From Rhodosorus marinus (Eukaryota > Rhodophyta > Stylonematophyceae > Stylonematales > Stylonemataceae), in contig JAMWBK010000013.1 of assembly GCA_029953675.1 (NCBI GenBank), positions 186,001 through 250,000 of the forward strand: a stretch of 64,000 nt of DNA, written 5' to 3'. The position numbers were made by a program, and so were the translations under genes. The notes beneath the pieces were generated by a model, which was not told where the DNA came from, searched no databases, and worked only from the letters and a program-made list of their open reading frames with translations. Each line of letters begins with the position of its first letter. The first letter of the stretch is position 1. Of this stretch, positions 32,831 through 46,817 are shown piece by piece.

Positions 32831-33877
32831 TTATTGCGTTTTTTGTTTTGATCTGGCAGTGTTGATTGAGGCCTTCTCCCGAGGTTTGTCAATTTGGAGG
32901 CCGAGGACTGCGACTAGGATGCGTTCGAAATAGTAGAAGAGGTTGATGGAGCGGCCGAGAACGAGTTCCAGGATGGCAATGGCGCTCAAGAACGCACCCA
33001 AGGCGAACTTCAAGTCAGCATTCTGCAGATGGGGAAGATCAACGTACGATTGTATGATTTTGTGCGGATCGGAGAGCACGTAATAGGCTGTACTGATGAG
33101 GAAGGCTGACTTAATTGGCCACTCCGGAGATGAGAACGTTGACTTGGCATTGAATCCCGTGCGAAATTTCTTGTCCGCATCAAGGAACAACAGTCCTCCG
33201 CAGCCTCCAATCCCTCCGAGGATGATGGCGGCAACCCATCCGTTCGGAACCTGCTTTGCAACCGAGTCAACGGTCATGGAAATCGCCCGAATCTGCCAAT
33301 AGAACAACCCAGCTTTCGTGTTAGCTTGTGCGAACAATTTGTTTTGAAACCTACGGGCTCCATACCCTTGCGAAAGTGGCAACGACAGCAATCGGTGCAA
33401 ATACCACTCTGATTTGGAGAATTTTCTTAACTGGCGTGCAGTTGACAAGCCACCAGCATAGCAAAAAGATGGGAACAAGAGAATTTGCCCCCTCAGTTGA
33501 CACCGGAGACGGCGTAGCCGTTAAAATAGCGTTGATAATCGCTCCACCGAAGGACATCACAAAACCCAACACAATAGACTTCAAGAACCCATGCTTTCCC
33601 TCGGTGTACTTGTCCACAACCACAACCATTAGCAGGCAGTGTGCCACGAGAAGCACAGTCGGATCCGCGTTGACGAATCTATCTCGTACTAACTCATACT
33701 TGAGTTCAGGAAGGCCTTCCACGTACTTGTGAAACAGGTTCACGTAACTCTAAACGCCAGAGTCAAAAAACAACAAGAGGTCCAAAGAGCAAAGGACTCT
33801 GCTTCAGATCAGATGTTTCCTACTTCCTATACGTTTTCAATGCTTCCTACCTTTAATATCCTTTCAGTCTCGTCCAT
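32831..33877 (-). CDS. TRIC-type (TMEM38-like) cation channel
   Basis: Exons (minus) are 33877-33851, 33749-33366 and 33292-32831, giving 290 aa. TRIC channels are trimeric monovalent-cation channels of the ER, balancing charge during Ca2+ release. The sequence has six to seven hydrophobic segments. The first TRIC repeat has S-F-G-G-A-I-I-N-A-I and S-L-V-P-I-F-L-L-C-W-W-L-V-N-C-T-P-V-K-K. The second begins G-W-V-A-A-I-I-L-G-G-I-G-G and ends near S-I-N-L-F-Y-Y-F-E. The order and spacing follow animal TMEM38. The start is uncertain: I chose the ATG at 33875-33877 (M-D-E-T-E-R), giving a 9-codon first exon, but the frame stays open upstream to 34015. A Lys-rich tail ends the protein. Confidence 0.72.
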
Positions 33878-34667
33878 GGCTTCTGACAGATCCCTATCCA
33901 ATTCTACCCTGCTTAAGCGTTTCTTTTCTGCCCGACTTCGTGCCGACCACCCCTTATGAATATGAAACCCATTGGATCTGATGGTAATCAATACATGAAT
34001 GTGGTGTGGTGACAATTAAGCAACATCCTGGCGTACGGGTGTGGTGGTGGGCCGAGTGGGAGGGAGGGATGTCAGAACAGCAAATAGCGCGAAGTTCGGC
34101 TAGCGCTGGGTGTTTACCTTACTAAGGGTTCTTGTAAAAGGCCTGGATTAATGCTTGTACTTTTTCTCGTAAGTAGTGCTTGCACGCACAAGCGCGGGTT
34201 TTTTGCCTTGTTCTTGTTTGGCAACAAAGCTCTTTATTAACACTAGGAGCGAATTTCATCCTAGTCGCCTCGGTTTGAAGTATTTCCTGCCCTGCAAGGT
34301 GCGACACAACCGCCTAGAAAAAGGCGGAAACTGGCTTTTGGGCTGCGCTCTTTGAACTTCAGCGTTTGCTCGCAAAGAAAAAAAAACAAACAAACAACGA
34401 TGATGGGCGATCGTAACCCCTGAGCCGGAGAAGCAAGTTCGCAGTCCCACACATGAAAGGAAAACAAGCAGAACAGGGTCGGCAGCGCATGCATCAGCGC
34501 AGGGCTCCAAAATCGGCAAGAAATCTCCACCATCTGACTCAAACGGCGGCTCGGATTTGCTCTTTCGCGCGAAAGGTGAGCGAGCCAGACCTCCACCTTG
34601 CAGCCAAATAGCATAATTTGGAGGCCACAGGCTTTTTGGATAACTAGTCGAATCGTTCTACTGGGTT
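33878..34667. other. Intergenic TRIC to kinase
   Basis: About 790 bp; open frames on the minus strand look non-coding. Nothing assignable. Confidence 0.4.
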
Positions 34668-37132
<2,465 letters not shown>

Positions 37133-39796
37133 GGTTCAGAGACTCATCAAACTACTGAACCCCTTCTTCTGCACGTTTTCTTTCTCCAACACCCAAAACA
37201 ATCCAGAACTAGTGAAAAACCAACATCTAACAGGGTTCCAATTCTAGTCTTGACAGATTTCAAAAGTTTTCAAATTCTCCCTCGGCCTACCCACCACCCC
37301 CTCCCCACCCCACTCCCCCACCCCCCCCTACCACAAAAAGGTTGCTCCCTCTTTCAAACACGAACAAATAACCTTATCAAATAGATCATTTTTCAACCTC
37401 TCATAATCTCATTCCAAACTATCCTTCACACCCTTCCCACCGACAAGAACCCCCACCTTCCGTCTTCAAACAAATAACCATACGAATCAAACCTTTACAC
37501 AAATTCAGATCCTTCCTTTTACGTCTCTTATCTCAACCTTTTCCTTAGTCCAAAACCCTCCCCCCCCAACCAAAAACCCCCATCCACCACACAAACAAAA
37601 CCGCACTTCCCTCACAAAACAAAGCCTACGAAATCAACCCCTTATAAATTCAGATCCTTTCTTAACGTCTCTTATCTCACGTTTTTCCCATGTCTAAAAT
37701 ACCATACTAACCCTCCTCAACTCTCCTCTACCCTCCCAAACCCTCCCCATACTCTCTCTCCGCCCATTAGTAGCCTTTACCTCCTTCCTCCTTCCTCCCC
37801 AAATCTCTTTTTTCAGCTTTTAGTCTTTTCCGCCCGTTTTACGTAAAGTCGCTTCCTTTTTTTCTTTTTTTTTTATTGTGGCGTTTTCCATCAGACAGTT
37901 AAAAGCGGACCAAAATTCAAAAAAATTCAAGGGAGGTGTGGAGAGGAGGAGGGAGAGGAGTTATCTGTCAGAGGAATTGGTGACACCTTTTAAGGCGTTT
38001 GCCGTCAGACAGGTAAAAAAGAATGCCGAAAACTTCAAAACAATATTTATTTTTCAAGTTCCGGGGGTTACGGAGTTAGCTGTCAGTGGTATTGATAGGT
38101 GACACACACCCTGAAGATCAAAAAAGTGGCTTTTTTGAGATTAATAGAGATGATGAAGCTCTACCCATCAGAATCTTGAGTATGATTTAAAGTATTTGTA
38201 TTAACGAAATTTAACGAGATTGGTCAGGGATTGGGTTTGGATTGAAAAGGGGGGGGGGCCGTGGGTAAGATTGTGAAGATTCTTTTGGCGCTGAATATTG
38301 GTAATCTTTTGTTGACAATGGGAATGGATTGGATCTCGAGGTCGGAGGTGTACAGGGCGAGCAGTTGGTTGCTTGTGAGTGGGGATGGATGGGGTCTGGA
38401 TGGGAACATGGTCAGGTTTCCTTAGGATCAAGAGTAAACCGAAGAGTTTTACCGGGTTTTTCTAATGAAAGGTGTTAGATGGACGCGCTCTGCAGAGTTG
38501 TTTTAGGGTGTGTGTGGTGAGACCCGATCAGCAGCAATGCGTGCTAGCACTGGCTGCCCTGCTGAGGCTGGTAGTTGACGTGAGTCTATGAACTAACCTG
38601 AGAGGATGAATCTGATCTGGGTGGTGTTGTGCTCAGGCTCGGCTGTTTCGACAGATTGTGCTGCTGGGAGTGTTTGGATTTGGGCCGCAACGCGATTCTT
38701 CGGATGGGTCGAAGCTCTGTGAAGCAAATATCAGCTCACATAGACAAGGGATTGTAACACCTTCACACTGTGGGAGTGGCAGATTCGTCGTCAGTAGTGG
38801 ATGGCTCGCAATGGAGATGGAAAAGTGTAGACGGTCAAAGGTGAAATCGAGTCTTCTGCAGAAGTCGGGTAGTTGATTCTGTGGCAAGACATCTGAGAGT
38901 GTGCTCAGATGCTGCTAGTGTCCTCTGTCGATCCCACCTGAGCTCACAAACAGTCCACCAGATCAATCACCAAATCCCAAAGCTGTCCTCGTAGCAATCC
39001 AACATTTTCATTTTTTCACAAATAAAAATTTATATTTATCGTTAATTTCCAATCCAGTGCCCTCAAGCCACGATGCAAAGAGAAATTCGTTTGATTTTGA
39101 GGTATTCTTTGATAAAACGGTGTTTATAGTATTTAATTGGCCAAATAGGTTCCGGAAGCTCATGGATTATCCAATGGATATTGAACTATAGGTGTAAGTA
39201 TTTTAATTTTTGGATTAAAATTTTGGTCTAAATTATATTCTGTTTTTTTTGCCGCTTATATTTGCTAACTGAATTTAGCGTTCCTGTGAGTGCACTTACT
39301 CCGCTCACACTATGAGTAGGCATGAAGCTGCTCGCTCTCTGCTAAGCTCTTCAGAAACTCTTTTTTTTTCTTCAGCAAGTGTCTTGGCACCATCCATACG
39401 GTGGACCTGTAACAGTCAGAGGACCATCCTTTTTTTTTTTTTTGAGATTGGATGGAAAGGATCAAATGCTGAAAACGTCGGCAACGGAATTAAATCCAGT
39501 GATTACCAGTTGGTGAGTGGGTGGAAGGCCACTGCCGTGCGGAACCGGGTGGCGGTCTCAAACTCAACCTGCTATATGCACTCGTATGCTAATGCTATGA
39601 GGGGTTTCTCAAACCAGGTTTTGTAAGTTTGCCCAGCAAACTGGGAGGACACACTTCTTGCCGGGACCCAAGCTCTGAATGTAATCGCTGCCTAGTCCGA
39701 AGCTTTGCCTTCCACTTCCCCCGCGTTCTCACAGGAAGGCATAATTTATGGCGAACTTACAACGCACGAACTGAGGTGTTCTATGGAGCCCTTCCG
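37133..39796. other. Kinase leader and gene-free stretch
   Basis: 37240-37800 is strongly C-rich on + (G-rich on the kinase coding strand), probably leader/promoter DNA. A two-unit tandem repeat lies at 37875-38106. The remainder, with T-runs near 39360 and 39430, holds no recognised gene. Confidence 0.4.
37875..38106 (+). repeat. Tandem duplication, about 117 bp, two units
   Basis: Both units contain G-G-C-G-T-T-T-x-C-C-x-T-C-A-G-A-C-A-G, then A-A-A-A, and end G-C-T-G-T-C-A-G or T-C-T-G-T-C-A-G before G-G-T-G-A-C-A-C. Confidence 0.7.
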
Positions 39797-42334
39797 TTAT
39801 GATCTGATGTGCTGTGTCCTTTTGCTAGTCGCTTCGAGCATGGATCGGTAGGGAGCCGGTGTTCGCCTCAGCTCGTTGGAAAGCCGTAGCTGCACATTTT
39901 CATCCTGGGCCTTCCGGAGCTTGTTCCGCAGGGTCTCCACGGAAACCGCGGACTGCGTAGCTTCCCTCTGCAGAACCTTAACTGTTGACTCGAGCGCTTT
40001 TAACGCTGAATCTCTTTCGACATCCTTTTGGCGAAGGCCTAACAGTGAGACAGTCGGCCACGTCACGGAAACGGGGTCAGCAAAAAGTGATTCTCGATGT
40101 TGACCAGCGCTCCGCTGAGAATGCTTACGGTCTCGCTCGACGGTGAGCTGAGCCACTTGTTGTTCATCCATCAAATCCTTCTCACTCCGTCGCGTTCGGC
40201 CACTATCGGCTAGGGTCCTAGCGGGCGTTCTCCTTCCTTCCATGGCCAGAAACTCCTGCTTCAGCTGCTCAGCTCTAGTCTCAGTTCTTTTCAACCTGTC
40301 CAGACAGTTCCACGCAAAGGCAGGTTAGACGGTACCACACGTTGACGTTCGAGAGCAGCAGCTGCTGCGGAAGGGCTTCATTCGCCGAAAGCCTACTCCG
40401 TCTCATATCGAATTAAATACTCCCTCAATTTGGAGCGCTCAAAGTCAAGCTCCTTCAGTGCTGCTGTCAGATGATTGATCATCTTCTTCTGCTCCTTTTC
40501 GGCTTCCCTCAGGTCCAAACACTCGGATTCAAGTCTCTGCTTATCCTTCTCAACGCTCTGTAGGGGTTCCAACTGCGCCCTGTAGTTTCTCAAATCTGCC
40601 TCGAGCTCCCCATGCTCCTGGGTCAGCGACGACAGGCTCGCACGGTAGGCCTCCTGTACACGGGAAACGTCGTTGCTCAGCATCCCCTAGTGCGTTCATT
40701 TAGAACTAGCGTCAGCTTACCTTGTCCCGTTTCTCAGCTTCCAAGTCCGCTTCAAGAGAAGCGACCCGGGTCTGTGACGCTTCAAGCTGCGCTACTGCTT
40801 CAGTGCCGTTTATCTAAAACAAGAAAGCCCATTTTCTGCTAAGAAAACTTCCCGAAAAGCTCCGCTTAGGACTCAGCGTTTACCTCCGCAAGTGCAATGT
40901 CCTGTCTCAGGGACAGTATAATATCTTCCAGTTCATTTTTCTGATCCTCCGCCCGCTTCAGCTGTTCCTTCAACTCCTTCTTTTCCGCCTCCGCCATTCT
41001 CAAGTCACGTTGCATGACGAGATTGGCAACCTCAATCACAGCAGATCTCCTGATTACCACCCAGACGCCGGTTAGTCTCAGGAACATAAACCTTAGTGCG
41101 CTGTTCGAGCTTCTGTCTTACCTTGTCAAACCCTCATCCTCGAGCTCGGTAATCTCCTCAAGCGCTGCAGAGCCCTTTGATGCTCTCGAGATGCTCATAC
41201 TGGTGTCCAACCCGGTACTATCATCCGTTGGATCGATAAACCTAGTTTTTGCAAGGAAATAGTTAGATCCCTGACCTGTGCTGGTGATGGTTGACCAACC
41301 ACGGCTTCTTAGCACGTACCTCGCTGCACGTTTCGTGTCCCGATCAGAAGCTAGAACATCTCGGTTTAGAATCGAGGCTTCGTCTTCCAGCTGCTTGAGG
41401 CGGGCTTGGAGCGTGATTTTAACCGTTTCGGCGGCCTTGAGTTTCTCCTTTGTCTCCTTCAGCTCCTCCGCTAGACCGCGTTGACAATGGTGCGAGGGTA
41501 CGAGAGAGAAATTCCTTTTAAGTCCACCGCTTCTGTTTCAGTGAGTAAGCGCGCAGTTTCGATCCTACCAGCATATTGGAGGTCATTAAGCGCGTACTGA
41601 GCTCCATCAATACTGGTAGAAACCTCCAATTGTCTCACGGCGACAGAGAGTTCATCGTTGAGTTGCTTGTTCGATGCCTTTTCGTCTTCTAGTTCGGATT
41701 GAAGCCGTTTCATCTGTTAGAACAAGTTGGGAGAGAGGATTTAGCCTTCTAGTCGAACTTATCGAGGTTGTCGCCTTGTCTAGCTCGATACCGCGCTTCT
41801 AAGTTCGTTTTCGGGACTACTGTTCGACGACGATTTTCCGTGAGAACCTGCGTCCGATGGTGGCAGAATGGTCTGAAGTCCTCTGGCGTCTGAGGCAGAG
41901 GCTTCATCAGGACTGCTTCCACCGTTTGACAAAGTCCTGCTCTCTCCGGAAGAGCTCCTTGACACCTCAAGCAAGATCGATTCTGCCTCGTCCTTGACAG
42001 TCTTGAACGATTCCGGATCTAGACTCTTCTCGAGAGAACGCATGAGCATCCTCATGTCCTCAGGTGCATTTCTGGAGAGAGGGACATCCTCCGTTCCCTA
42101 CAACACACCGATGAGATCGAATTAGCCCAACAAAATCAAGCCGATCCTGCCCGGACTAGATAGTCATACCTCATTCCCCTTCGCCGCCTCCAGGGCATCT
42201 ACGAGCCTCCTCGACGCCTCCAGGTCATCTACAAGCCTCCTCAACGCCTCCAAGGTCTCATTCGAAAGTTCAGCTTTCGGCCCAAGCTCCGTAACTCCGA
42301 GCCTCACGAGTCTCTCTTCCAAGCTCGCTTCCAT
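39797..42334 (-). CDS. Long coiled-coil protein, unknown function
   Basis: Ten exons (minus): 42334-42170, 42097-41792, 41713-41569, 41470-41320, 41241-41122, 41049-40884, 40813-40721, 40686-40397, 40295-40129 and 40038-39797. All joins keep phase, giving 614 aa. Most of the protein after about residue 155 is heptad-rich (runs of E, K, L, R, Q). The first exon has an internal repeat of [AS]-R-R-L-V-D-x-L-E-A. A Ser-rich region lies at about 85-155. The protein looks structural: cytoskeletal, centrosomal or vesicle-tether-like. No family signature was recognised. Intron 9 (40039-40128, 90 nt) is a multiple of three without a stop, so retention would add 30 residues. The CT-rich (+) leader at 42820-42890 supports the start. 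Confidence 0.8.
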
Positions 42335-43029
42335 GCTTCAAATGTCCATCAAACAAACAACCAGCCTTCAAAACTACTCCATCTAAAAGCTTTTTCCTCC
42401 ACAACAGCCGAGAAAAATTCTAATAGTCGTTACTCTGAAGGCTGAAAAAGTAGAACAATATTGCACCCGCCCAAACCCCCCCGCCCCCCCCCCCCCAAAA
42501 AACCGTTCAAAAGTCCGGGGTTGGTACCAAACAACAGTAAACACCTTTCAAGAAGGTAAAACTTTTTGTTCCAACGCTCAATCTATCTTTTCAGGGCTTC
42601 CGTATCCGAGGCTTACCCTCAGTTGATAAAGTCGCCAACCCCGAAAAGCCAAAACAAAACAAAAAACCTAAACTGGGATGAGCAGTACGACTCTCCAAAA
42701 CCCTGAAACTCTTCCCGTGCTCTAGGGGTGGAACTACTCCGCTTAAATGTTAGTCTTCTTATTCTGTTCAGTTTAATGTGTGGCTCTCAATAACTTAGTC
42801 TGTATCTTGTCTTAAAACTGGTCTCTTTCTCTCTCTTCCTCTCTCTTCCCCTCTCTCCCTCCCGCTCTCTCTCTCTCTCTCCCTACTGTTGATGAAAGTG
42901 TCACTCACCCGCCCAAAACTCAAAAAAATGGAACCCTTTAAAAAAGACAATTTTGTCCGCATCGACAGAGAGAAATCTCCATTTCAATATTTCAGCAAAA
43001 ACAATTATTGGAATCAATGGTTGGAGTGC
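42335..43029. other. Leader of the coiled-coil gene
   Basis: C-runs at 42475-42500 and a CT-dinucleotide region at 42828-42885 (GA-rich on the coding strand). No gene. Confidence 0.45.
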
Positions 43030-43500
43030 ATTTTTGTTTTTTAAACAATTTAAGGTATCAATTAATTTTATGGAAATATTTGGAAGTATTTATGTTAAGA
43101 AAAGTACCCACATCGAATTGGAGTCTGCTAAACTGCACATAAACCAATTATCAGTGAGTAGCTGAAATTCTTTGGCTATTACATTCAAAAACGAAATATG
43201 GGCAGATCTTATTAATGATAATATTAAAAAGTATTCTGTTCGAAAAATTGTTTATATCCAATTGGAGTAAACTTCAAAACCATGTTTACCAATTATTACT
43301 CAATAGTTGAAACAGGATCGAAGTTTTCAATCAAAAATATTGGATTTATTGTTTACTGGTGTTTTGTTTTAAATAAACGTCAAAAAAGAACTTTATCAAT
43401 AAAATATTTGAAGATATTTGAGTTTAAAAGTGGTGTATATCCAATTGAAGTTTACTAATCTGTAAATAAACCAATTATCATTCAATAAGTAGCTTCTTGA
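43030..43500 (+). repeat. AT-rich tandem repeat, three diverged units
   Basis: Landmark A-T-T-G-[GA]-A-G-T falls at about 43121, 43262 and 43443, followed each time by A-C-C-A-A-T-T-A-T and C-A-[AG]-T-A-[AG]-x-T. Unit length is about 140-180 bp. It is satellite-like, in the most AT-rich part of the window. Confidence 0.65.
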
Positions 43501-43756
43501 AAATAGTTTAGTTTAATTAGACTACTCCTAGAAAGTTAACAATAGGTTGTTGGATATTCCTTTTTTGTTTGGATATATCGAATTTACTTCTACCAGTCGG
43601 TGAGAATATGTCCATTTAATTTATAAAAGCAATTGGAATATCATTTATTATGGTAAGGTAAGAGCTAAATAATATTTAATTCACATAACTAGAACGTTTA
43701 AATAATATGTTTATCGTAATATTATCTTGGAGCTAGGTTTATATATTGAATATACG
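43501..43756. other. AT-rich spacer
   Basis: No feature recognised besides AT-richness. Confidence 0.35.
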
Positions 43757-44203
43757 TTATAAATAGCTTATAGTGAGATCATATTTTCTCAAAAAAAAGA
43801 AATTTGATATTAGTCGAAAGTTTACTCGACACGTGTCTTTATCTTCTATCAAATTATAATTTGACACCTGGCCTCCAACGGAAAAATGGAAATACTTTTG
43901 TCCAATGTCGGTATTGCAGATGACCTTGAATGATATGGAGACAGTTGGGTAGTAAAAAGGCGTGTTGATGTAGTTGATCTGGGCGGTCCCGATTGGGGCT
44001 AGAGTGCAAATAGTATCTGTAGCCCTATAATATGTGCAGTGACTCCATTCAGCTGCGATAGAACGGGCTTGATCTGGAAGTAGGGGGTCTATGTAGTGGC
44101 GTGCTCGCACAAATTGATCCCGGCCAGCGGTTGCATAGCTGGTGCGTAGGTCCCTGAGCGATGGCGTGAGTGCATTGTATATGAATAATCCATATAGAAA
44201 AAT
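43757..44203 (-). other. Orphan open frame, protein-like, no start codon
   Basis: The minus frame is open for 148 codons with no Met. It has balanced amino-acid use, aromatic and beta-branched residues, and several Cys: ...S-L-R-D-L-R-T-S-Y-A-T-A-G-R-D-Q-F..., later W-S-H-C-T-Y-Y-R-A-T-D-T-I-C-T-L-A-P-I-G-T-A-Q. It looks like an exon or relic of a beta-rich protein. No family was recognised, and no clear 3' splice site precedes it. Confidence 0.35.
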
Positions 44204-45091
44204 TCATTTCCTGCATCTTCATCGGTAAGCAGCTATTCTCGCGAGCAAAGGTTTCCGTAGGCCCACCGACCAGTCAGCACAATGACTGCTTCAAGAGGAA
44301 GATGGATTCATGAGCCCAGCAGGGGCGGTGGGAGGTTAAATCCATCTTTTACAACCCCCATAAAAAACTACAGAACCAACCTTTCCTGTTCTCTACCATG
44401 AGGACAAAAATCCCACAGGAATCTTCGAAAGCCAAATTTTCCTAGATGTATTCTCTGACTCGCCCCTGGGAGCGGTGAACGGGACTTCCCCATGTTGGAG
44501 GACAGACATCCCCCGATAGACCCATCTGAAAACGATCAAATATTCTGTTCTGGCCACAAAGTATCGCAGCTGTTGGAAATAGTCTCTGCCCGATCAGAGA
44601 AACGCTAGACGAAGCACACTTTGTGAAAGGACTCCTACTCGTATCTGACGCGCTCGAGCAGGGACTTGTTCGTGGAAGGAGATTGAACTGATTGCGAGCA
44701 AGTGCAGGAGAGCCGGACGTGACTCATTGTCGCGGCTGAAAGGAGGACCTCTCGCGCTCTCTTGAGAAATTATCCGTTGACAACCAGAGGCATTGCGGCT
44801 GGACAGCTCCGACTTCCCTGGTGCTGTGACCTGTGAAGGGCTGACCAAGGCACACAGGGTTGGGGCGGTCATTGACAAAGGGGTGCGGGAGCAGGGAGAT
44901 CTTACTGCTTCATAGACGAGCGTCGAAACGCTCACCGCTAAAGGTCGAAACGAATGAGGTAGGTATGACCCTTAAGCTCAGAACCAGATGGCCTGGCACA
45001 TAAGCTCAAGCCGGGAGTACGGGCGATGGCGCCGCGCATTGTGAAGTCGTAAGGTTTAGCAAAAGTTAGATAGTGCTGTTCACAAGCTAGC
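44204..45091. other. Gene-free stretch
   Basis: Short frames only; nothing assignable. Confidence 0.4.
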
Positions 45092-46084
45092 CTAACCTCG
45101 TGGGTAAGGCCACGGGGTCAGTTTTGTTAGATGTCTGGCCGCCGCTGTGCCGCTCAAGAAGGCGGCTTCGACGCGGCCTTTTGTGCACCAGTCTCCGCAC
45201 GCCAGCAGCTGCGTCTTTGCATCGACGAGGCAGGGCTTCTCAGATGCCGCTCGGTCGACGTTGGCATACCTCCATCTGTGGAGAACGACGTGCGGAGATC
45301 CGGCGAGGGCAAGTCCAGTTAGGTTCTCCACCTCCGCCAGCAGTTTCGTTTTCACCATGTCCTGATCGTCTTCTATATGCACTTCGGACCACTCGTTTTT
45401 GCTATGGACGATGAGGCAGTTCTCGGGTCGTCCAGGCTTGTCGCTGTTCACTGCTATCCAGTCGACCGGGGAGTCACCCCCGACGAAAGCGCTCGTCCAT
45501 GGGGGTGAAGCTTGGTGCTCGTCAAGCCCGATCATAAGCGTCTAGCATGCAACCATACGTGTGGCCCTTAAGATATTGTCATGGACGAATCGATCGCCAA
45601 AGAGAGCGGCAGTTTGCGGAGCTGGAGCGCTTGACACAACCTAGTCGAAAACGCCATGCTCTGCGCCAGTGCTGTCCAGTAGCACCCACCCGACCGGATC
45701 CCGCTTGAGCGCGGAGATTTGTATTCTGTACTTCACTTTCAGTCCTCGCGCTAGATCTTTCGCGAGCGAGTTCATGGAGGGGCTGGCCACGAACATCGGG
45801 CGGCGTATCTCCCTGTTTGAACCGTTCAGAGAGATAGTCCGACACCGCCACTCCTCGACAAGGCCGGCCTCCTTGTACTCGGTCACAAAGTCCCGAAAAG
45901 CCTCGCTCTTTGCTGTAAAATACTGCGCGCCGTGATCGAAGGCGTAGGGCTCGGCCCGGCGAGTGGCCATACGGCCACCTGCTCCGCGCGATTTCTCAAA
46001 GATTTGAACGTCAAAGCGCTTCGATAGTGACTCCGCAGCCACTAGGCCCGAAAGGCCAGCGCCAATAATCGCGATCCGTGTCAT
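45092..46084 (-). pseudogene. Renalase-like FAD-dependent amine oxidoreductase interrupted by two in-frame TAG codons
   Basis: One continuous frame of 331 codons, near the normal family length. It starts at ATG with M-T-R-I-A-I-I-G-A-G-L-S-G (Rossmann FAD motif), then E-K-S-R-G-A-G-G-R-M-A-T-R-R and D-H-G-A-Q-Y-F. It ends with A-C-G-D-W-C and R-V-E-A-A-F-L-S-G near the C-terminus (second FAD contact). TAG occurs at 45641-45643 (within F-D-[TAG]-V-V) and 45542-45544 (within V-A-C-[TAG]-T-L-M). Conserved sequence (A-P-A-P-Q-T-A-A-L) runs between the stops in the same frame, so they are not in introns. Relatives often have Trp at the second site, fitting TGG to TAG changes. Other genes here end in TAG, so the code is standard. 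Likely a recent pseudogene; readthrough is possible. Confidence 0.75.
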
Positions 46085-46817
46085 AGCCTTCGTTCCTTCA
46101 AAATCAATACGAACGTGGCGCGTTCAAAGCTGCGCCAAGCAGTAGACGAATCCTCCATTCTCGGGACAGATTCAGCCACTCTACAGTATCACCTTCATCG
46201 TCTGCACTGAAGACGACCCAAGAGCATTCATTCCCGAAGTTGATCAGCACGACATCGACAGAGTCAGGGCACAATCTGAAGTTCCGATATGCATAATGAA
46301 GCAGAATTCACTGGACTAGGGTCACAAAGGAGACCTGCACGGACGTTGGATCGGGGATAGACCCTCAGTTTTCTGGCGCTACTGGACATCTTCAGATCGC
46401 CAAAGTCCGCAGCGGTCGCTCCTGATCTGATCCCGAGCTTGTCCCCGTCCTGATAGCATGGGTCTTGAATTTGGTGGCTGATGTCACTGCTCGGACTTTG
46501 CTCGTAGAAACCCAGAAGCATCCGCCCTGCTTGAAGCTGTTACACGTAGGTCCTGGTCCTATCCCAAAGTTTGCACCCATTTTGAGGAGTTTGGAGCTTG
46601 CTTGGTGGAGGATGTAGCTGGCTGGCTGGCTGGCTGTGGAAACGTTGAGTTCGCATCCCAGAATCCAGTCGATCTGGTTTCTGATCTGATCACAGGGTTT
46701 ACACCCGTCCTAAGGAGCCTGGAGCTTGCTTGCTGGGTGAGGATGGCTGGCCTCGTTTGTAAACAAGAATACAGTTCTTCGAAAATAAATAAGCAGTCCC
46801 ATGGGGTTCGGATCGAA
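46085..46817. other. Intergenic renalase-like to MGD
   Basis: A short (GGCT)n run lies at 46617-46634. No coding region was recognised. Confidence 0.4.

Noticed and set aside
45545-45640. Treating the segment between the two TAG codons of the renalase-like gene as an intron
   Set aside because: It encodes conserved family residues in the same frame, and the flanks lack good GT donor or branch features.
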